Virus record (IMG/VR): IMGVR_UViG_3300009085_000445
Location: 1-39,674 of that record
Direction: 5' to 3' (one strand)
DNA length: 39,674 nucleotides
DNA from: a virus
Shown here: positions 1 through 7,362 of the stretch, one piece after another
How the letters are laid out: every line of letters begins with the position of its first letter
Position numbering within the stretch: the first letter of the stretch is position 1
Program-made: the position numbers and the translations under genes
Notes under the pieces: generated by a model
What the model was told of the DNA's origin: nothing
Seen by the model: the letters and a program-made list of their open reading frames with translations, nothing else
Databases searched by the model: none

Positions 1-1
1 A

Positions 2-367
2 AAAACAACCCATAAGGATTCCCATATGGGAAGCCATATGGAAAATAGAAATAGAAATAGAAATGAAAATATAATAAAGGGGATTATTAAGGGGGGTTTT
101 ACTAAACCAACAACAATTGAAGTGCGAGAGTATTGTAAAGAAAGAAATAATAAAATTAACGCGGAAGAATTCCACGACTTTTATGAATCCAAGGGGTGGA
201 TGATAGGAAAGAACAAAATGAAGGATTGGAAAGCCGCGATCCGCACATGGGAAAAGAAACAAGATAGTTATCCACAGGATATACACAGGTTATCCACAAC
301 TCCAACACAAAAAACAATATCACCAGAAGAAACAGATGCTTATTTGAGGTCCTTACATGAAAGTTAG
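2..367 (+). CDS. DUF1376-type phage replication protein, C-terminal part (5' end missing)
   Basis: The frame is open to the first base of the window, so the gene starts outside it; the first ATG (26) is probably internal. The N-terminal stretch is a low-complexity linker (SHMGSHMENRNRNRNEN), usual in phage replisome-organiser or DnaD/DUF1376 proteins. It is followed by a C-terminal block of the form KPTTIEVREYCKERNN, then FYESKGWMIGKNKMKDWKAAIRTWEK, a recognisable C-terminal signature of these proteins. The matching N-terminal DUF1376 domain sits at the opposite end of the window (39487 onward), in the same frame if the ends are joined, so both are probably halves of one gene. The role is inferred: replication initiation or helicase loading. 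The 3' end overlaps the next gene by 11 bases. Confidence 0.7.
   Translation, partial: KTTHKDSHMGSHMENRNRNRNENIIKGIIKGGFTKPTTIEVREYCKERNNKINAEEFHDFYESKGWMIGKNKMKDWKAAIRTWEKKQDSYPQDIHRLSTTPTQKTISPEETDAYLRSLHES
23..40. repeat. Near-identical terminal repeat, left copy
   Basis: CATATGGGAAGCCATATG differs at one base from CATATGGGATGCCATATG at 39654-39671. Both contain the palindrome CCCATATGGG with the preceding bases. Each lies very close to a window end. Confidence 0.7.
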
Positions 368-1043
368 TGTAATCGTACCAAATCACGGAAGGGATATCAG
401 CCAATTAAGGGCGTCAATACCAAAAGACGTTGAAGTTATTGAGATCAACCGGGGTCTTGAGCGAAGCGAACAGAGAAATATAGGCATTAAGTACGCTTCT
501 GGTGACTGTTTCTTATTCTTAGATTCAGACCAATCCATATCGTCCCGATTGATAGATGAGTGTATCGACCTTGTAAATCAAGGAGCGACAGCTGTTTATA
601 TACCAGAAATAATAATTGCCAAATCGTTCTTCGGAAAGATACGCGCTTTTGAGCGGACGTTCTACACCGGCACAGCAGTAGACGTACCGCGATTCATCCG
701 GAAAGACGCCTGCCCATTGTTTGACACAAAGCTCACAGGTCCTGAAGACGCCGATTGGGGGAACAGAATCGTTGGGAAAAAAGTTGTTTCAAAGAATCCC
801 CTATATCACCATGACGATATATCCTTCCGTGAATACTGCCGAAAGAAAATGTACTATTCAAAAAGCATGGCGTTGTACGCGGTACGATGGCGTAACGATC
901 CATGCCTAAACTTCAAATATCGATGTTGGACAATCTTCACCGAGAATGGAAAATGGAAGAAACTCCTTCAACATCCGATCTTAACTCTTGGAATTATATT
1001 TATTCTACTTGTAAGGGGGGTAATTTATGCCACTAAAGTGTAG
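357..1043 (+). CDS. Family 2 glycosyltransferase
   Basis: A GT-A fold glycosyltransferase of 228 residues. It opens with KVSVIVPNHGRD, has the metal-binding DSD at residues 56-58 after the strand CFLFL, and an acidic GPEDADWGNRI block at 129-137 that fits the catalytic/acceptor ED region of GT2 enzymes. A hydrophobic segment at about 204-225 could anchor it to the membrane. It overlaps the upstream replication gene by 11 bases and the next glycosyltransferase by 17, so the cassette looks translationally coupled. Donor sugar and acceptor cannot be read from the sequence. It is probably the first enzyme of a glycan-modifying cassette that runs to 5661. Confidence 0.85.
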   Translation: MKVSVIVPNHGRDISQLRASIPKDVEVIEINRGLERSEQRNIGIKYASGDCFLFLDSDQSISSRLIDECIDLVNQGATAVYIPEIIIAKSFFGKIRAFERTFYTGTAVDVPRFIRKDACPLFDTKLTGPEDADWGNRIVGKKVVSKNPLYHHDDISFREYCRKKMYYSKSMALYAVRWRNDPCLNFKYRCWTIFTENGKWKKLLQHPILTLGIIFILLVRGVIYATKV

Positions 1044-1938
1044 CGTTGTCATCCCAACATATAATATGGGACATCTTATCTTAGAAACAATAGAACACTG
1101 CCTAAAACAAACATATCCAAACATGGAAATCATCGTGTATGACGACTGCTCAACAGACAACACAATTAACATATTAAAGCCTTTAGTAAAAACCAATATT
1201 ATAAAATATTATCGTGGGGTGAGGAACATAGGCGTAGGAGAAGCATTTAACCGGGGAATGTCCGCAGTCACAGGGGATTTTATCGTTATGCTATGCGCCG
1301 ATGACCTATTCACTAACGATCGTGTTATAACAGACATAGCAAGTATATTTAGATTAAACGATAAAGTTGGATACATAACGCGGTGGTATTACCAATTCAC
1401 AAAAGACTATAAACAGCCGGTACGCGCATGGCGGTCTACCGATCCGGTGCTACTTGCTAACAACCCATCAGGGCTAGCATTCCGCAGGAAAGCGATCACC
1501 GGAAAGAAATGTATCAACGAGATGTTTGTAGAAACAAGCCATCTAGCACATCACGTTTTAATGGATGGGTGGGATTATAGAATCATGCAATGGGACACAA
1601 TAGCAGTCCGCGTACACGACTCAACATCAACACAAAGACTCTACTGGAAAAAAAGGTTTCTATCAAGCCCGGTAGCCCAATGGCGCAAGTTAGGCGTGAC
1701 AGAAGTCCAGAAAGACTACGTGTCATTCATACAGATAAAGAACGGATACAACACTAAAGCGACATGGATGGAAATAAAGAATTTTATAAAGTTCAGACCA
1801 ATAAACCTTTTTCACCCGGCGTTCTGGTTCTATGCGGTCATCGCGCTACTAACACCAAGAAGGATATTGGTAAAGTTACCAAAGATATACAGGAAATACT
1901 TAGGAAAACATTTTGTAAAGGCAATCAAACGACCATGA
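1027..1938 (+). CDS. Family 2 glycosyltransferase (tandem paralog A)
   Basis: A 303-residue GT2 enzyme. N-terminal SVVIPTYNMG, nucleotide-sugar pocket YDDCSTDNT at 38-46 and metal-binding ADD at 91-93 within LCADDLF are all visible. The C-terminal quarter carries a hydrophobic FWFYAVIALL segment followed by basic residues, consistent with membrane association. It shares a series of blocks with the next gene (NPSGxxFR, a VRxH block, a Pro-Arg-rich C-terminal segment), so the two are tandem paralogs. ATG at 1027 follows AAGGGGGG. The stop codon overlaps the next start in an ATGA (1935-1938). The substrate is unknown. Confidence 0.88.
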   Translation: MPLKCSVVIPTYNMGHLILETIEHCLKQTYPNMEIIVYDDCSTDNTINILKPLVKTNIIKYYRGVRNIGVGEAFNRGMSAVTGDFIVMLCADDLFTNDRVITDIASIFRLNDKVGYITRWYYQFTKDYKQPVRAWRSTDPVLLANNPSGLAFRRKAITGKKCINEMFVETSHLAHHVLMDGWDYRIMQWDTIAVRVHDSTSTQRLYWKKRFLSSPVAQWRKLGVTEVQKDYVSFIQIKNGYNTKATWMEIKNFIKFRPINLFHPAFWFYAVIALLTPRRILVKLPKIYRKYLGKHFVKAIKRP

Positions 1939-2828
1939 TAACAATAGCGATCCCCGCATACAATCAAGAAGACATTATCGAAGAATCGATCGCCAGTTGC
2001 CAATGGCAAAATTATACCGATAAAGAAATCCTCGTTGTAGATGACTGCTCAACGGATAAGACAGCCGAAAAATGCTGTGAATGGAAAGGTGTAAGGGTCA
2101 TAAAGAACAAAGCCAATGTAGGATTTGCAAAGAACCTAGAGTTATGTAAGAAAAACGCCAAAGGCGATATTATTGTATACCTCTGCGGTGATGATATGTT
2201 CGCTCATCCTAACGTCATCGGTGATATTGCGGAAATATTTGAAGCAAATCCAGACGTTGGGATAGTCGACAGAAACTATTTTCAATACATGGACGGATAT
2301 GCGGGAGCGGTCGTTGAAGTCAGGGAACGCAACGTTATCATATCATCCGTCAATCCATCAGGTATGGGGTTCAGGAAAAGCATGATGAAAGAATTCTCAA
2401 ATAAGATTTATGTCGAAGTTCCAACAATGGTTAAAGAAATGATAAAGTATTGCCGGTGGGTCAAACTGGAATATGACACAGTCGCTGTCCGCATCCATAA
2501 AAAAAATCAAGCGGTCTCACCGGCATACTACAAAGGCTCACTTATCCAAAACTGGCATGACCTTCTTGGGTCAAATAAAGTCTTATGGGATTTTAAATCC
2601 AATTACATATGTTTAAAAAACAGATCAGGGTTGAGAAACCTTCTTCGAGAGATTAAGATTAATATAGATGTTGAGCCGGACATATTATTCTCGCTTTTAT
2701 TCTACTTCTACGCCATAATTGCCATCATGACGCCACGATGGATATTGATACCGCTATCTGATTTTTATAGGCATAGGATATCCAGAAGATTCTGTTCAAT
2801 CCAATGGAGAAAAGATGAAGATAATTAA
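1935..2828 (+). CDS. Family 2 glycosyltransferase (tandem paralog B)
   Basis: 297 residues from the ATG at 1935, chosen because it overlaps the upstream stop as ATGA and gives the standard GT2 start MITIAIPAYNQED. An earlier in-frame ATG at 1764 would lie deep inside the upstream gene. VVDDCSTDKT at 34-43 and GDD at 85-87 are the nucleotide and metal sites. NPSGMGFRKS, YDTVAVRIH and FYFYAIIAIMTPRWIL parallel the upstream protein, so this is a duplicated and diverged enzyme, perhaps adding successive sugars. It overlaps the following methyltransferase gene by 14 bases. Confidence 0.88.
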   Translation: MITIAIPAYNQEDIIEESIASCQWQNYTDKEILVVDDCSTDKTAEKCCEWKGVRVIKNKANVGFAKNLELCKKNAKGDIIVYLCGDDMFAHPNVIGDIAEIFEANPDVGIVDRNYFQYMDGYAGAVVEVRERNVIISSVNPSGMGFRKSMMKEFSNKIYVEVPTMVKEMIKYCRWVKLEYDTVAVRIHKKNQAVSPAYYKGSLIQNWHDLLGSNKVLWDFKSNYICLKNRSGLRNLLREIKINIDVEPDILFSLLFYFYAIIAIMTPRWILIPLSDFYRHRISRRFCSIQWRKDEDN

Positions 2829-3378
2829 TCTAGGGTGTGGAAACAACCCGATGGAAGGATGTATAAACATAGACGTCTTCCCCTACCCGACAGTAGACAA
2901 AGTCATGGATTTATCGAAATACCAATGGGACTTTGCCAACGAATCTATCGATGGGATATACGCCTCTCACGTTATTGAGCATCTAAAAGACCAAGAAATG
3001 TTTATCAAAGAATGCTATCGGATTCTAAAGCCGGGAGGATTCTTAAGGTTAAACCTCCCACATTCATCTTGTGCCGCGTGCATCGGGTGTATGGGACACT
3101 ACCGGACATACTCCTATGGAACAATGACGGCGTATCTATCTAATGATTTTTATATGTTTGGTACAAAGAAATTTAAAACCATAGAACAACGCCTCAACTG
3201 GTGGTACGAGAAAGGCGATCAAGCAGGATTAGTTCCGAAACCTATCCTATTAATTATAAAAATAATGAATCCAATAATAAATTGGGTAGCAAACCTAAAC
3301 CCACAAATATGTGAAAACTTCTGGTGTTTCTGGGTCGGCGGATTCCGCGAGGTGATATGGAAAGGCATCAAAATATGA
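2815..3378 (+). CDS. Class I SAM-dependent methyltransferase
   Basis: 187 residues with the methyltransferase_11-type layout: motif I INLGCGNNP at residues 4-12, an acidic INIDVFP strand end at 18-24, DGIYASHVIEHL as motif IV and LKPGGFLRLNLPHSS as the post-motif strand. The short C-terminus is Trp-rich. Methyltransferases of this shape are common in LPS and exopolysaccharide clusters, where they methylate glycans or sugar precursors. The setting between glycosyltransferases and a radical SAM gene supports the same idea, but the substrate is inferred. The start overlaps the previous gene by 14 bases, and the stop forms ATGA with the next start. Confidence 0.85.
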   Translation: MKIINLGCGNNPMEGCINIDVFPYPTVDKVMDLSKYQWDFANESIDGIYASHVIEHLKDQEMFIKECYRILKPGGFLRLNLPHSSCAACIGCMGHYRTYSYGTMTAYLSNDFYMFGTKKFKTIEQRLNWWYEKGDQAGLVPKPILLIIKIMNPIINWVANLNPQICENFWCFWVGGFREVIWKGIKI

Positions 3379-4358
3379 GGATTTTATACCTCCCGCACGC
3401 CTACAGCCAACAAAGGCAAACACAGAAACGCGCCAAGATATATCCTATTCTCCTAGCGATGCAGGCAGGGTGGTATCGAAAGCAAGGACATGAAGTCTAT
3501 TGGGACATGATACCAAACGTCAAGGTGGATAAGGTGGTACAAGAGCCGGAGGATATAGCCTTCTTAGACCTTCCGCACCCGGATAGAATTTTCACGCGGT
3601 GGTGGGAATACCAAAACAATGGAAACTTTAAATACTATCCTGCCACTTACATATTATCCGCGACCGGGTGTTGGCATGGGAAATGTACCTTCTGCGTTGA
3701 AAATGGCAAGCCATACATCAAGCGTCCGGTGGACGATGTTATCTCTGAGCTTGCGGAAATACACAAACTCAGGTTCAAGGAGGTCTTTGATGACAGCGCG
3801 ACGTTCCCGGATGGCGACTGGCTGAAAGAGTTCTGTATCAAAAAGATAGAAAACAAGGAAACAAAAGATTTAATAATAGGGTGTAACATGAGGATCGGTG
3901 CAGACACAAACTTCATATTCATGAAGAAAGCCGGGTTCAGGATGCTATTGTTCGGCATAGAATCCGCGAACCAACACACATTGGATAAAATCCAGAAAGG
4001 AATCTCAGTATATGACATCATACCAACACTTCAGCAGGCGAAAAAGGCGGGTCTTGATCCACATATTGCGGTCATGTTTGGGTATCGTTGGGAGGAAAAT
4101 CAAGACTCAGAGCGAACACTCGAACTTGTCCATCACCTTCTCAAAAAGGGATACGCAAAAACTGCTCAAGCATCTTTCCTATGCTCTCCATGCGAAGAAT
4201 CGGCAGAAGAAGGAAGAAAATTCATACGAAAAATCTACGACGTCGCGTCTAGTCCACAGTTCTGGGCAACAAAGGGTAAAGAACTAAAATCCCTGAGAGA
4301 TATATTATATTTATTCAAACAAATAAAGACTGGAATCAAAGAGAGGTTTTATGCTTGA
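3375..4358 (+). CDS. Radical SAM protein with a CX4CX2C cluster motif
   Basis: 327 residues from the ATG at 3375, which overlaps the upstream stop as ATGA; a start at 3324 would be buried in the methyltransferase gene. The iron-sulfur motif is GCWHGKCTFC with Cys99, Cys104 and Cys107, so the spacing is CX4CX2C rather than the usual CX3CX2C. The N-terminal 85 residues begin MRILYLPHAY and include AGWYRKQGHEVYWD, resembling a shortened B12-binding (Rossmann) domain. IGCNMRIGAD and LLFGIESANQHTLDKIQKG are typical later motifs of B12-type radical SAM proteins. It probably makes a radical-based change to a sugar or lipid in the cassette pathway; the reaction is unknown. It overlaps the next gene by 8 bases. 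Confidence 0.85.
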   Translation: MRILYLPHAYSQQRQTQKRAKIYPILLAMQAGWYRKQGHEVYWDMIPNVKVDKVVQEPEDIAFLDLPHPDRIFTRWWEYQNNGNFKYYPATYILSATGCWHGKCTFCVENGKPYIKRPVDDVISELAEIHKLRFKEVFDDSATFPDGDWLKEFCIKKIENKETKDLIIGCNMRIGADTNFIFMKKAGFRMLLFGIESANQHTLDKIQKGISVYDIIPTLQQAKKAGLDPHIAVMFGYRWEENQDSERTLELVHHLLKKGYAKTAQASFLCSPCEESAEEGRKFIRKIYDVASSPQFWATKGKELKSLRDILYLFKQIKTGIKERFYA

Positions 4359-5661
4359 AAGAATAAGTTTTATACTACTTATCAACATAATATTTTTCGC
4401 GAAGTCCTTGTGTTATAAATATTCAAGCGATGACATCCCTGTCTTCCAAGCATCTCAAAAACTAAAATACACCGGATGGAAGAAACGATATCATCAACTG
4501 ATCGCCACGATCCGCGTGAAACCGCAGGAAGACCACGCGATCACGACATTCCTTCACGCGATAACAAGCGCATTGATATACACAGCCTTCGGGGCAAACG
4601 ACATATCATTTACAGCCGCGCTACTATTCAGCTTCAACCCAATCCACAACCAAGGAAGCGTCTGGATATCCGGCAGGGGGTACGTCATCCCGACGCTGTT
4701 ATTGCTTCTAACCATAACATGTCCTTACCTATCGCCACTAACGATATTCGCGATGATGTACTTCAACATAGGATATGTCGCATCGATAATTCTAGTATTC
4801 ATCAATCCCTTATATTTAATATTGATAATAATTGCCGGATTAATTCATTACAAAAGAATAAAAGAAAACATAAAACAAAAATTCTATGTCGAATCCTTCG
4901 CGGAGGACAGGAAAATAAAGATATCAAAGCTCATCATTGCCATCAAGACATTCGGATTTTACATAACGCACGCGATAATACCTATCAAGACAACATTCTA
5001 TCATTCATATATGCAAAGCATGGCAGGAGCAGGCAAAGAGCGATCATATAAGGAGGACAGGTTTTTCGTCATAGGATACATCGCCATTCTTGGGATATTA
5101 ATAAATTTAATTTACGTCGGATGGAATACCCAAACACTAGGTCTAGTCTGGTGGTGTATAGGAATCCTGCCTTTCTTAAATCTATACAGAATATCGCAGG
5201 AGATCGCTGAAAGGTACACCTATCTGCCACTAGCCGGGCTGATGGTGGCATTCGCCACGATAATACATGGGCATCCGGTGATCATCGCAAGCGTGATCGC
5301 GGTATACGCGACAAAGATGTGGTTCTACATGGACTGCTACCAAGACGACTATTATTTAAGCGAGTACGCGTGCTTATACAGCCCAGACGCATGGTTCTCG
5401 TGGCACGTCCGCGCGTTGCGCCGGTGGGAAGTAAAGTCTTACAACGAAGCGATCATCTTCTGGACAATGGCAAAGATGATAAGCCCAAAAGAATTCAAGA
5501 TATTATTTAATCTAGCAACGATCCTAAAGATATGCAAGTTAGACAAGGAAGCCGAGCAATACTTAAACGAAGCAATGAAAAACGTGCCAGAAGGGCAGGA
5601 AGCATACTCAAATAACCTTTTTAAAAACTGGAAGAAAGGCGAATTAGCGGTATTAATATAG
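4351..5661 (+). CDS. Multi-pass GT-C/TMTC-like membrane protein with C-terminal TPR-like helices
   Basis: 436 residues with many hydrophobic segments through residue 310 or so and a soluble helical C-terminus. An acidic pair near the N-terminus (YSSDDIPVF, Asp27-Asp28) sits where GT-C enzymes carry their first-loop catalytic acids. The block FNPIHNQGSVWISGRGY closely resembles the HPIHxExVxWISGRxD signature of TMTC/DUF1736 proteins. The last 90 residues (YNEAIIFWTMAKMISPKEFK, then LNLAT-like and EAEQYLNEAM repeats) look like two tetratricopeptide units. This suggests a lipid-linked-sugar-dependent transferase at the membrane. It starts inside the radical SAM gene with GAGAGG upstream and ends the coupled cassette. 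The family call is from motifs only. Confidence 0.68.
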   Translation: MLERISFILLINIIFFAKSLCYKYSSDDIPVFQASQKLKYTGWKKRYHQLIATIRVKPQEDHAITTFLHAITSALIYTAFGANDISFTAALLFSFNPIHNQGSVWISGRGYVIPTLLLLLTITCPYLSPLTIFAMMYFNIGYVASIILVFINPLYLILIIIAGLIHYKRIKENIKQKFYVESFAEDRKIKISKLIIAIKTFGFYITHAIIPIKTTFYHSYMQSMAGAGKERSYKEDRFFVIGYIAILGILINLIYVGWNTQTLGLVWWCIGILPFLNLYRISQEIAERYTYLPLAGLMVAFATIIHGHPVIIASVIAVYATKMWFYMDCYQDDYYLSEYACLYSPDAWFSWHVRALRRWEVKSYNEAIIFWTMAKMISPKEFKILFNLATILKICKLDKEAEQYLNEAMKNVPEGQEAYSNNLFKNWKKGELAVLI

Positions 5662-5676
5662 TTTAACCCAAAGGAC
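5658..5676 (+). repeat. Spacer repeat, copy 1 (RBS-containing)
   Basis: The 19-base string ATAGTTTAACCCAAAGGAC occurs here and again at 6007-6025, each time at a gene junction and each followed by AAAGGA or TAAAGGA. A shorter related string (AACCCAAAGGA) lies at 7004-7014. Here the TAG inside it ends the upstream gene. Confidence 0.85.
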
Positions 5677-5724
5677 AAAGGATGGGTAAGGTATTTATAA
5701 ATAATAAACATTGGAGGGTATAAA

Positions 5725-6015
5725 ATGAATGATTGGGTTGATGGTGATACTTATTGCAAAAGAGAAAAAGAAAGTGCAAGAGTAAAATATTGTGATGGAT
5801 GGTCTTTTAATATGTCAGAAAGAGATATACATAAATTTAAGACATTAAAATATATTACAGAAAAAGCAACTTATACAATTACTGTTGACAAAGCCATTGA
5901 GAAAGGTTTCGTCAGAGATACTAAGCAGGGTGAGACAAAGTTAAACATACCAGTTAAAAATTGGGAAATGGAGTTAAAGCATGGAGATGCTGACGTCAGC
6001 AAAACGATAGTTTAA
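5725..6015 (+). CDS. Hypothetical protein, 96 residues
   Basis: Not recognised. The ATG at 5725 follows GGAGGGTATAAA, a good ribosome binding site. The protein is hydrophilic and Lys/Glu-rich, with no membrane segment. Two cysteines (in TYCKRE and KYCDGW) do not make a clear metal site. Base use is AT-rich and unlike the glycosyltransferase genes just upstream, suggesting a separate origin. The stop codon lies within the second copy of the 19-base spacer repeat, so this gene is bracketed by repeats and could be a mobile cassette unit. First of a run of small orphan genes. Confidence 0.6.
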   Translation: MNDWVDGDTYCKREKESARVKYCDGWSFNMSERDIHKFKTLKYITEKATYTITVDKAIEKGFVRDTKQGETKLNIPVKNWEMELKHGDADVSKTIV

Positions 6016-6025
6016 CCCAAAGGAC
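6007..6025 (+). repeat. Spacer repeat, copy 2 (RBS-containing)
   Basis: Identical 19-base copy of 5658-5676. In this copy TAA rather than TAG ends the upstream gene, since the repeat is read in another frame. The continuation TAAAGGAGAG supplies the ribosome binding site for the gene at 6039. Confidence 0.85.
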
Positions 6026-6038
6026 TAAAGGAGAGTAA

Positions 6039-6344
6039 ATGAGAAAATGTAATATAATAGCCAACAAAGGAGGATGTGTGGAGAATCAGGCTGTAGGAAT
6101 GAATGACTGTATCAGTTATAGTGGTGGACAACTTACCGCAATGGTTAACAACTGCACGATACCGTGGAACTGGGGATATTGGGATACGCACTACCACACA
6201 TACCCAGTTTATATCGGCTCAAGGAACACATTCGAGATGGCTTTCAAGGTTGTATCGAAGCTACTTGAAAAGAAGATTATTGATAAGCTGACGGTGAAGG
6301 AGTTTATAGAGCTGGTAAATGAGGTGCAGGAGGTCATAAAGTAA
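6039..6344 (+). CDS. Hypothetical protein, 101 residues
   Basis: Not recognised. It starts 6-7 bases after AAAGGAGAG. The N-terminal half has four cysteines (Cys4, Cys13, Cys24, Cys39) and a Trp/Tyr/His-rich stretch (IPWNWGYWDTHYHTYPVYIG). The C-terminal half is a plain amphipathic helical region (FKVVSKLLEKKIIDKLTVKEF). There is no signal peptide or membrane helix. The stop TAA shares its last base with the ATG of the next small gene. It sits in the small-gene array between the glycan cassette and the fourth glycosyltransferase. Confidence 0.6.
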   Translation: MRKCNIIANKGGCVENQAVGMNDCISYSGGQLTAMVNNCTIPWNWGYWDTHYHTYPVYIGSRNTFEMAFKVVSKLLEKKIIDKLTVKEFIELVNEVQEVIK

Positions 6345-6508
6345 TGTTTAAATGTAAGCACCGCAATAAGAAGAAAGTTGATATGGAGATTATAGACTAT
6401 GCTTCAACTGACGCTCAATTAGTCGGCATTGTAACTCCAATAATACTTGGGAAGTTTACGGTATGGAGATGCTTAGATTGCAAGTGTATTGTGTGGGAGG
6501 AGAAGTAA
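6344..6508 (+). CDS. Small zinc-ribbon-like protein, 54 residues
   Basis: A 54-codon gene whose ATG overlaps the upstream TAA by one base and follows GCAGGAGGTCATAAAG, a strong site. It begins MFKCKHRNKKK and ends FTVWRCLDCKCIVWEEK, with a CxH pair near the N-terminus and CX2CXC near the C-terminus that could bind one zinc ion. No larger family is recognised. Similar tiny zinc ribbons recur in this genome (6861, 36849). Confidence 0.6.
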   Translation: MFKCKHRNKKKVDMEIIDYASTDAQLVGIVTPIILGKFTVWRCLDCKCIVWEEK

Positions 6509-6515
6509 TCACAAG

Positions 6516-6719
6516 ATGTGTTGGTGGGTGTGCGATGATAACGCAGAAGGAATCAAGGCTATGGTAAGCGATGTATGGCGAGGAGTAGAAATCCCCATAC
6601 AAAATCTATGCTATAAGTATCTACCTACACCAAGAGCCGAGCGAATAGGGCGAGTATGGCGAGAGTCAGAGAAGTTGAGACTGAAGAACGCAATCAACGA
6701 TATTCGCCCTATTTTATAA
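6516..6719 (+). CDS. Hypothetical protein, 67 residues
   Basis: Not recognised. The ATG at 6516 is preferred over the in-frame ATG at 6489 because 6489 lies inside the previous gene, while 6516 follows GGAGGAG, although at a long spacing of about 12 bases. It begins MCWWVCDDNAEG and ends in a basic helical stretch (ESEKLRLKNAINDIRPIL). The 3' end overlaps a further open frame by 64 bases, so this gene and the next may not both be real. Confidence 0.45.
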   Translation: MCWWVCDDNAEGIKAMVSDVWRGVEIPIQNLCYKYLPTPRAERIGRVWRESEKLRLKNAINDIRPIL

Positions 6720-6874
6720 CAATAAGTATTGTTCCGTATGGAGATAGGCTTAAACAAGTAGATAATACTTTTACATATGAAGAGGCTGAAATTGTGAGTC
6801 AGCTTCTTTACAAAAAACTTCCTATTTATACAAAAGCATTCTCAAAAATAGGAGAAGAAAATGGAGTTGTCTAA
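6656..6874 (+). CDS. Hypothetical protein, 72 residues
   Basis: Not recognised. It overlaps the end of the previous open frame by 64 bases and has only a weak purine-rich upstream site, so the start is uncertain. Codons downstream of 6720 look coding (YFITISIVPYGDRLKQVDNTFTY, split here only for description). The ATG of the next gene (6861) lies inside its 3' end, in keeping with the overlapping style of the array. Confidence 0.4.
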   Translation: MARVREVETEERNQRYSPYFITISIVPYGDRLKQVDNTFTYEEAEIVSQLLYKKLPIYTKAFSKIGEENGVV

Positions 6875-7094
6875 CTGCCCTTTTTGTGGAGAGAAGCTTG
6901 TAAAGCAAGACCCTCGTTACAATATTGGGTTTAGCTATTCGTCTAAATGGTGTAAGACCTGTGGGCTTCATTTTGAGGTGAAGGAAAATATTAAAGTTAG
7001 AAGAACCCAAAGGAGGAGTATAAATGGACAAGTTAATACTATTAATTCTTATGATAGCAATAAACAACCCAGAGGTTTCAAAGCAGTTCATTAA
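6861..7094 (+). CDS. Small zinc-ribbon protein (Lar-like pattern)
   Basis: The ATG follows GGAGAAGAAA. The first 35 residues form a clear zinc ribbon: CPFCG at 6-10 and CKTCG at 31-35, as in Lar-type restriction-alleviation proteins and other phage zinc ribbons; a Lar function is not shown. The last 25 or so residues are read through the ribosome binding site and coding region of the next gene (7024), so they may be a by-product of a lost stop codon. The overlap with that gene is 71 bases. Confidence 0.6.
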   Translation: MELSNCPFCGEKLVKQDPRYNIGFSYSSKWCKTCGLHFEVKENIKVRRTQRRSINGQVNTINSYDSNKQPRGFKAVH

Positions 7095-7200
7095 AAACAT
7101 AAGGGTAGAGATTGTTTATCAAGATGAGTATTCGGTTTGTAAAGGTTTTAACTTTGAAGGTGCAAAGTGTATGGATATTTTATATGAATGGAAGGACTAA
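7024..7200 (+). CDS. Hypothetical protein, 58 residues
   Basis: A 58-codon gene with the strong site AAAGGAGGAG 4-5 bases upstream, so it is well supported despite overlapping the preceding zinc-ribbon frame. It begins MDKLILLILMIAINNPEV, a short hydrophobic N-terminus that could be a signal anchor, followed by a hydrophilic tail with two cysteines. No family is recognised. Confidence 0.55.
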   Translation: MDKLILLILMIAINNPEVSKQFIKNIRVEIVYQDEYSVCKGFNFEGAKCMDILYEWKD

Positions 7201-7209
7201 AGGAGAGAG

Positions 7210-7362
7210 ATGATAAGAGAATCAAAACCAATTAAAAGAGAGGGAATGAAGTGTATTAAAATATTTAAGAAAGATGAGGTTGTTGGAATTGTTAATTTTA
7301 GGAAGAAAATAATTATTGCTACAAAAAATGCTGTTTATATTTATCCAGAGGAGAGTAAATGA
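7210..7362 (+). CDS. Hypothetical protein, 50 residues
   Basis: A 50-codon gene after GGACTAAAGGAGAGAG, part of the repeated spacer motif of this array. It is basic and beta-rich in appearance (KIFKKDEVVGIVNFRKKIIIA). The stop overlaps the next ATG as ATGA (7359-7362). Not recognised. Confidence 0.5.
   Translation: MIRESKPIKREGMKCIKIFKKDEVVGIVNFRKKIIIATKNAVYIYPEESK

Noticed and set aside
4476-5051. Long overlapping frame of 191 codons inside the membrane protein gene
   Set aside because: Arg/His-rich product with no ribosome binding site; a shadow of the C-rich real gene.
6861-7094. Firm call as a Lar restriction-alleviation protein
   Set aside because: Only the zinc-ribbon cysteines match; many unrelated small proteins share that pattern.
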